Positions 57,610 through 64,000 of a stretch of DNA of 64,000 nt are shown here, one piece after another (the stretch's first letter is position 1; every line of letters starts with the position of its first letter). Position numbers and translations under genes: made by a program. The notes beneath the pieces are model-generated. The model did no database searches and had not been told where the DNA came from. It saw only the letters and a list, made by a program, of their open reading frames with translations. This DNA comes from Tetrastigma voinierianum (lineage: Eukaryota > Streptophyta > Magnoliopsida > Vitales > Vitaceae), in assembly GCA_016808115.1 (NCBI GenBank), contig JAEQBH010005407.1, forward strand, positions 30,367-94,366, read 5' to 3'.

Positions 57610-60080
57610 ATCAAACACCAAAAAAGAGAGGGACAGTAAGGGGTAGTGAGAGAAAAATAAAAGTTGGGTGTGCTGAATTTCAACAAAGAACGAGTGCAGA
57701 CACTGAAAGAAGTGGAAAAAAGGAAAGAAAGATTCCCAGATTGTACAGAGAAAGAGAGAGATGGCAGGCTTTGTGTTATTTGAATGGAGATGAGGTGACG
57801 GGGACAGGAGCATGCTCCACTGGCTGTAGAGTCAATTTTCAACCAAAGAATTGTCTCCCATGACTCCATCAAAAGGAATAATAAAAGAAAAATTTCAGTT
57901 ATGTTTTTGGCCTCATTTGAGTTCCATAGAGCAGCAGTGCTGATTGAGATTTGAGAGAGAGAGAGAGAGATTCTTTTGCAGCCTGTAATGTCAAAAAGGA
58001 TAATATTGTGTTTGGTTCCGGTTCCGGTTCCGCTTCCGCTGGTTAATTCATTGCTCCCTACCGACCACCTCTGATATTGTGTTTCATCTACTTTGTTGTC
58101 TCAAATATTCATATTTATAATTTGGCATATATATGGTATCAACAAATAGCCTAGCTCCATGTAGGTCGTTGTTCATCTTTTCAAAGGACAAACTGTAAGA
58201 AAAGTCTAGGCTCCATCCCTCTTGACCATCTACTTTGAATGGATGAAGTGATGAATTCTGGGGATAAGACATGCCCTTTTCTGGAGTTGTCACCTTTGAA
58301 TTTTCAAATGGGAGTACTGGTTTTTGCGCTTGGAATATTTCTCTCTCTTTTTGTCTGAGGGGAAGGGGATTAATGGCTTTTGTGCTGTAACTTGTTAAAT
58401 ATAGAGTGTTTCTTTTCATCTATGTTTGGACAGAGAAGGGAATAATTCTCCACCACAGCCGATTCCATGGCCGTGGTAGCTCTGTAGCAAGTACCCCAAC
58501 TTACATGAAGTTCCAAATGCATTTAAAAGAACATTCTAGGATCATCAATCTTGGTGAATAGTAGTAGTCTATGGTGAAGGAGTTTTAGACTCAAATAGTT
58601 TATTTGAAAAAAAAAATAATTATAAAATTAGTTTTAGCACATTAATGCCCAAGTAATGTGTTTGGAGTATATAGGATTCTGAGATATGAATAAAGGTGGT
58701 TTTAAGCGTATCTTCGAGTAGTGCGTTTAGCATTGTGGGATTCTGAGGATGTGAATGCTCGTTGTCGTGAATGACGACGATCGTAATTTTAAAGCCCAGT
58801 CAGATAAACATGCGTAGGCGGTGATTTTGTTATTTTTAAAATTGCCAGTGCAGAAAACACCATAATTAGCGTGGAAAATATGAATTTGGCCTTAACTCTC
58901 TTCATTTCTCCCCCCCTCCACTGTTCTCTTCTTCACTTATCTGGCGACCAGGGACTAGGAGCATCAAATCTCCGGATTTTTGTTCCTTATTTGCTCTTCT
59001 AGTACTCTATTTGACAACACAACATGTAAGCCTCCGACATATGACTATTTATTTGTTCAAAATTTCTTAGATTGGTGGTTTGATTGGTGTGTTTTGTCGA
59101 TAATGTGGTGATAAATCCTTGGGTTTAGTTCCCATTTTAATCTGGGGTGATAATATTTTGTTGGTGATTGTTGATAATGTGGTGATTAAATGTGTATTTT
59201 CTTGAGAATAATAATGGAGTGCATAAGGTCTTATTTGGTTGCCATGTTTTATATCACTGTTTTTTTGTTAATTTCTGGATTGTCCTAAAATGTTTATAAT
59301 TATGTCCCCTATGGATATTGATCAGAAAATGAGCATAAATTAAAGGCTTTATGTGGTGTGTTTAACTTGGTTATTGTTGAGTGATGATTAATCACAGTTT
59401 TAAACATGTACAGATTTTATTTAAGTAGTTAACAAATGCAGTTTTATATCGTTATGGTAGATAAATTTTTAAAAATTGATCGGTTGATATTTTTATATTC
59501 ACCATCGGAAAGTAGTTGGCCAATTGCTTTTAACAATGAACTAGGGTTTGTGTGGATATACTTGCTAGGTGGTTTTATGTTTTTCAAAACAAAGGAAAAC
59601 ACTTTTAGTTTTATTTTCCTTGTTCAATTTTGATTGAGTTGGGACCAAATAAAAATGTTTTGATTCAAATAAAAAACCGACCTTTGATTGAGTCTAGAAA
59701 ACAATTTTAACCTAAAAAAATAGTTAAAAAAAAAGGTGTTTGATAAAATGTTAAAAATCTAAGAAAATATTTAATGTAATATTCATGTTTCACATTTTTC
59801 TAAAAAAAGATGAATGAGTAAGAAATATAGAATTAAGTTCATTTATGTTCTTATGTGCCAAATCTATTTTTGCTTAATTATTACTTCTTGTGAACTTTTA
59901 TATAGCCAAAATCTATTTTTGTGTTATTCATTGGCTAAACAAGGTGATTGAATGTAGCATACATGAATGTAGTTTAAATGGTAAGGATAATGTTATAAGT
60001 ATTATTTAATTTATTTGGAGATTATTTTATCTGGAATTCGATTATGTTTGTTTATACTATTCATATGATATGTTATTCTG
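57610..60080. other. Promoter side of the VARLMGL gene and non-coding DNA
   Basis: Holds a GA tract (57,953-57,971), a GGTTCC-type hexamer repeat (58,015-58,035), and otherwise AT-rich sequence. An open frame at 58,084-58,419 (minus, 111 codons) shows no motif. Similar words GTGTTTGGAGTAT..GGATTCTGAG and GCGTTTAGCATT..GGATTCTGAG recur at 58,660 and 58,725, possibly a transposon end. Confidence 0.5.
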
Positions 60081-60089
60081 ATGGAAATA

Positions 60090-62600
60090 TATTGAAGGTG
60101 AAGATGTCAAATATGTGGGGAACAAAGCTGCTCTTGTGCCTTTAAATGTACCGGTTGAATGCACGTTTGAACAATTGGGTGATATAATATACTAAAGGAC
60201 AACCATTGACAAACAAAGGTTCAAATTAGTCCTCAATTGTAAGTATCCCTTAAAAAGTGGAAATAGGTTCCAACCTTTTCTAATGGGATGTGATGAGTGT
60301 TAATAGAATGTTGAGCGTAGTTAGCATGGCGGCGTTGAGAGTGAATTGTATATTGAAATTAGTTAGTCGAGCCACGAGTGAATCAATCGCAAATTGCGCC
60401 ATATAGATTTATTGATTTGTGAAAATTATAATGTTACGGGGGTGACTATGGTTGTGGGCCTAGTAAGTCCGTGTCGGATCTTTGGAGTATATGGGATGAT
60501 GAAAGTATGCTTATGAAGAGTTAATGATAAATATGATAAAGGAGTTGATGATGAATATAATGGAGACTTAGATGTGTTCAAGCTGATGGACATGCCTCAT
60601 CCTTTTGAACTCCAGCAAGTTTTGGAGAGTGAAGCGAAATATATATCTACCTACTGCGCGTACGGCGTCTTGTGATGTCGAATAACCCGGATGTTGAGTA
60701 ACCAGATGAGTCATCCCTTGTTCATTATCACTTACCACCAACACCTCAATTTGAACATGTTGAAAACTTTGGTAATGCTATTTCAAGTGGTTAGACTTCA
60801 TGGGTGCAACATACTACCGGTTATTCGAGTGGAGAATTTGTAGCTGACCAAGTTTTTAATTCTAAATATAATTTGTAAGAGGTTGCAAAGATTTACTCAA
60901 TTAAATCACACAAGGTTTATGTCGTTGTTGCTTCCTCAAAAGAATTGATCGTTTTAAGATGTAAGAAAGCCGAAGAATGTCAATGTCTATGGAAGCTTCA
61001 TGCCATGGTTATAAAAGATACTTGCTTATTTGTTATCAACAAATATAAAGGGCCGCATACTTGTGTCAATCCTTACTTGAACCGAGACCATCATCAATTG
61101 GACTCAAACTTGAATTTCTTGCTCATATAAAGAAGCGATAAGGTGAGCCTGATTCACATTAGCCTCATTTGCTTTATTCAGCGAGTGTGATGGATAAATG
61201 AGGATATGAAATATCATACAAAAAGGCGTTGGATGGAAATCATAAAACACTTAAACACTTATTTGGTGACTTTTCTCAGTCATATACAAAGTTGCCACGT
61301 TTGGTCTTAGCCTTAAAGTAAGTAAATCCTGGATGTGTTGTAATTTGGAAAACATTTTACAGTAATATGCCAAACACTAAGATATTCCAACATGTGTTCT
61401 GGTCATTCAAGCCATCTATTGAAGGGTTTGAACATTGTTGTCCCGTACCGAGTATTGATGGTACACATTTGTATAGAAGTATAAAGACATGTTGATACAG
61501 TTGCTATATGGGGTGTATTGTGGAAATAATCGGTTGTTTCCAATTGTGGCATTTTGCTATTATAGAAAGCGAGAATATTGATAGTTAGGGGATGGTTCTT
61601 GGCATGTATCGGAAGCGAGGAGTAGCTGGACGGGGGATTTGTGTTATATCTGACAGACATCCAGGTATCATGGTAGCAATGAGCGATCCTCATCTTGGTT
61701 TAGGCTGCACCATCACACTATCACAAGAGATTTGCATCGTCATCTTGCAAGCAATTTTGTATTACTTGAAGATAAAATCTTAAAATTTGGTATCTTAGGC
61801 AACTTTAAGTAGTACACAACGCAAATTCAATAAGCATTTGGCTACATTTAAGAGAATTAATTTTGAAGCTTTAATAATGGTTAAGAGCGATCCTTTTTTT
61901 TTAGTTATAGGCGCTTTCACATGATGGAGTCGAATGTGGGATAATGACAATGTAACATGTATTTAGAGTATTTAACAATGTTCTTAAAGCTCATGCTTTT
62001 ACCATTCGTGCATTGGATTCAGTTGACATTTTTAGCCTTATGATTACTTTGTTGCAAGAAAGGAACAAGGCGCTAAAAAATTGACATCGGTAGGCGGTTT
62101 ACTCCATATGTTGATGCTTTCAGATTCAAAATTTGTAATGGTTAAGGCTAGATCGATGGAAATTAGTCTTTCACGATCGCATATAGGGCGATTTCATGTC
62201 GAGTCAAGGAGTGAGTCGAAGACACAGCGCTTCAGCTTATATGACCATAAATTCACGTAAACACGGATATATGGATTTCCATGTAGCCATATCATAGTTG
62301 CATGTCAGCATCGATGTGTTGATTTTAGGTTATTTGTTCGAGCTGCACTACGCTGTACGGTCGTCTTATGATCGCAGGCGAGCTTGGCTCATCCCATATT
62401 GATGAGATGAGTGGCCTCTTGTAATTAGTCCTCTGATTGTACCTCCACGAGTCAATGGAAACACATGGGTAGTGAATGATCCTAAATCGGCAGGTTTTGC
62501 ATAGAATGGAGCGTTAGGGAGGAAACTACTATCACATGTGGGTTGTACAAATAATTTGAGTCCTGTTCGGAGTCTTGTAAGAATAAAAATCAAGTTAAGT
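60090..62600 (+). pseudogene. MULE (Mutator-like) transposase remnant
   Basis: In plant MULE order: LNVPVECTFEQLGDII and RFKLVLNCKYPLKSGNRFQP (60,140-60,280, N-terminal domain); VFNSKYNL..VAKIYSIKSHKVYVVVAS and LIVLRCKKAEECQCLWKLHA (60,855-61,000, zinc/DNA-binding domain with HTC at about 61,060); then FWSFKPSIEGFEHCCPVPSI and DGTHLYRSIK (first catalytic D, about 61,455), ENIDSWG-like, VISDRHPGI (second D, about 61,645-61,672). Near 62,215-62,330 a C.C...FPCSHIIVACQHR-like SWIM finger follows. Many stops and indels; the element is dead. Terminal inverted repeats were not identified. Confidence 0.85.
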
Positions 62601-63082
62601 GATAGATGTGAAGTAACTCAATTTTTTTTTGTGAGGCAATTGCCTCAGGGATTTGTAGTTGCTTTGTATAAGACTTATGTATGAATGTGTATTTCTTGAA
62701 TTATAAAAGACTTGTGTACCTTATTTAAGTAAATGAGACATCATTCTTGTATGTGTGTATTTTAATTCATTGCCGCTGTAATTAGCACTTGCATTAATGA
62801 CTATGATACTATTTTTCCAATGTGTTTTGTTAATAATTATATTGGCTTCATGTTATCTGTTACATATATGGCGTTCAAAGGGCTTCATGATGCAGATCCT
62901 TTGGATCCATTTGTCTAGGTATTACAAGACATACACAGGTCACATAGTAGATCGTAGTAGATGTATTTTCAGTAATTATCAGTCTTACTACTAGTTGTCA
63001 CATGTAATTTATATATAATCAATTATAAATTTGGTTTCTTCATTACTTGTAGTTTCAGGAAGTACTCCACCCTCGACAGTAG

Positions 63083-63687
63083 ATGAAAGCCTTCATGAGT
63101 GTGCGAAGGATGGATCTACGCATTCGTCCATACGTGATCCGCACGAGATTTTATGGTATATATCGCTTGGGCCACATTATGATCGATTGGCCGCTTATCA
63201 CTTGTCTTATCGAGAGATGGCGGCCCGAGACACACATGTTTCATGTGCCCGTCGGAGAGATGACGGTCACGTTACAGGATGTTGATATCATCCTTAGCCT
63301 CTGTATCGACAGACAAACAGTCATTGGGACATGTGTGTTCGATGTGTTAGAGTTGTGCGGGGAGTTGCTCAGTGTCACCCCACCCACTGATGCTCTTATA
63401 GGATCCACTCTCTCCATGCGGTGGTTATGTGACCAGTTATCTACCCCAGCACCTGATGCAGATGAGGTCACTTTAGTGCGGAGTGCGCGTGGTTTCATCT
63501 TAGCGTTGATGGGATCTTCTTTGTTTGTGAATGAAGGAGTTAAGTATTCATCTGTAACTCTCTTATTACTACAAGATTTGACACATACTACGACTTATAG
63601 TTGGGGTAGTGCAGTACTAGCATATACATATCGAGAGTTATGCCGAGCTAGCTTGGATTATAGACGCGGTATTAGAGGTTGCATTAC
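63083..63687 (+). pseudogene. Plant mobile domain (PMD/MAIN-like) ORF, cut by an LTR
   Basis: Open frame from ATG 63,083: RPYVIRTRFYGIYRLGHIMID, then LIERWRPETHMFHVPVGE, MTVTLQDVDIILSL and LCIDRQTVIG (about residues 15-85). This is the start of the plant mobile domain (PF10536-like) seen in MAIN/MAIL proteins and in transposon-borne copies. The last third (residues 115-200) has LVRSARGFILALMGSSLFV and WGSAVLAYTYRELCRAS, also typical. It stops being PMD at residue 201, where an LTR begins; the frame runs on into the LTR for eight codons. It follows the MULE remnant on the same strand and probably belonged to that element. Confidence 0.8.
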
Positions 63688-64000
63688 TATAACACCCCAA
63701 ATTATACCCTAGAAGTTTATTACATGTTTAGGGTATAATATAAGTAAAATTTGTATTTTTCGGAAATTGTAGTACTAAGGGTAAAATGGTAAAATTTTAG
63801 ATTAAGGACTTAAGAGGCATAAGTTAAGAAGCGTATATATTAAAGAGGAAATATGATAAGTTGATTTTCAAATAAAACGAAATACAAGGACTAAATAGTA
63901 AGGGCTATAATTGGGTTCAAAAGAGGATAAGGCTAAACATGGCCTTATGATAAGAGCAAAATATCTCATTTTGGGGATTATCCATTTTAGGGCTAAAAGA
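63688..64000 (+). mobile_element. LTR of the TGTAACACCCC family, truncated by the window edge
   Basis: TATAACACCCCAAATTATAC followed by TAGAAGTTTATTACATGTTT and GGGTA matches the head of the 39,176 LTR; its first TG reads TA. It continues beyond base 64,000, so whether it is solo is unknown. Confidence 0.75.

Noticed and set aside
57606..57813. N-terminal extension of the VARLMGL protein from an upstream in-frame ATG
   Set aside because: The added residues are phenylalanine- and serine-rich leader-like translation; family members start near the MKFL position.
58084..58419. 111-codon minus-strand open frame
   Set aside because: No recognisable motif; no obvious splice or promoter context. 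It could be a chance frame upstream of the VARLMGL gene.
1..64000. tRNA, rRNA or known small RNA genes
   Set aside because: No cloverleaf consensus boxes or rRNA-like stretches were recognised by eye; a tRNA scan would be needed to exclude them.

Overview
The window is nuclear DNA of a flowering plant. The evidence is the set of plant-only transposable element lineages (Copia, Tat- and Athila-type Gypsy, MULE with a plant mobile domain) and two plant gene families (an ankyrin plus tandem CCCH zinc-finger protein, and a VARLMGL-motif protein). Species cannot be told from the sequence. Nearly everything from 1.85 to 47.6 kb is decayed, nested retroelement; the genes lie in 51.9-57.6 kb; a MULE-like transposase remnant fills 60.1-62.6 kb.

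Layout. 1-1.85 kb: AT-rich non-coding DNA. 1,850-10,817: a decayed Copia element (5' LTR, primer site, gag, integrase, RT, RNase H, PPT, 3' LTR), split by two insertions (about 4.4-5.73 kb and 8,443-10,538). About 10.89-47.588 kb: one Tat-lineage Gypsy element stretched to about 37 kb by at least six insertions. These are an Athila-type element (11,718-21,022, target duplication CCTAG), a short non-coding LTR element (22,100-24,498), a solo LTR inside RNase H (26,672 to about 28,685), a 7 kb palindromic element (31,294-38,282, target duplication CTAAC), a 3.9 kb solo LTR (39,176-43,068, target duplication GTCTA) and another degenerate solo LTR (about 45,489-46,853). The Tat domain order (gag, PR, RT, RNase H, second RNase H, INT, tandem repeats, antisense ORF, 3' LTR) is preserved once these are removed.

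47.6-51.9 kb is AT-rich intergenic DNA. 51.99-55.3 kb holds the CCCH/ankyrin gene with a 5' UTR intron; its frame is broken at three or four places by 1-2 bp indels. 56.298-57.609 kb holds the VARLMGL gene on the minus strand, two exons, intact. The two genes converge. 60.1-62.6 kb is the MULE remnant, followed by a plant-mobile-domain ORF (63,083-63,687) cut by another LTR that runs off the window end.

The most unusual object is the 7 kb near-complete inverted repeat at 31,294-38,282. Its arms carry dozens of copies and CpG-decayed variants of the palindromic octamer GTCGCGAC. It has LTR-like TG...CA ends and a 5 bp target duplication, and shows no recognisable protein. All transposon identities come from recognising translated motifs by eye; no database search was run.
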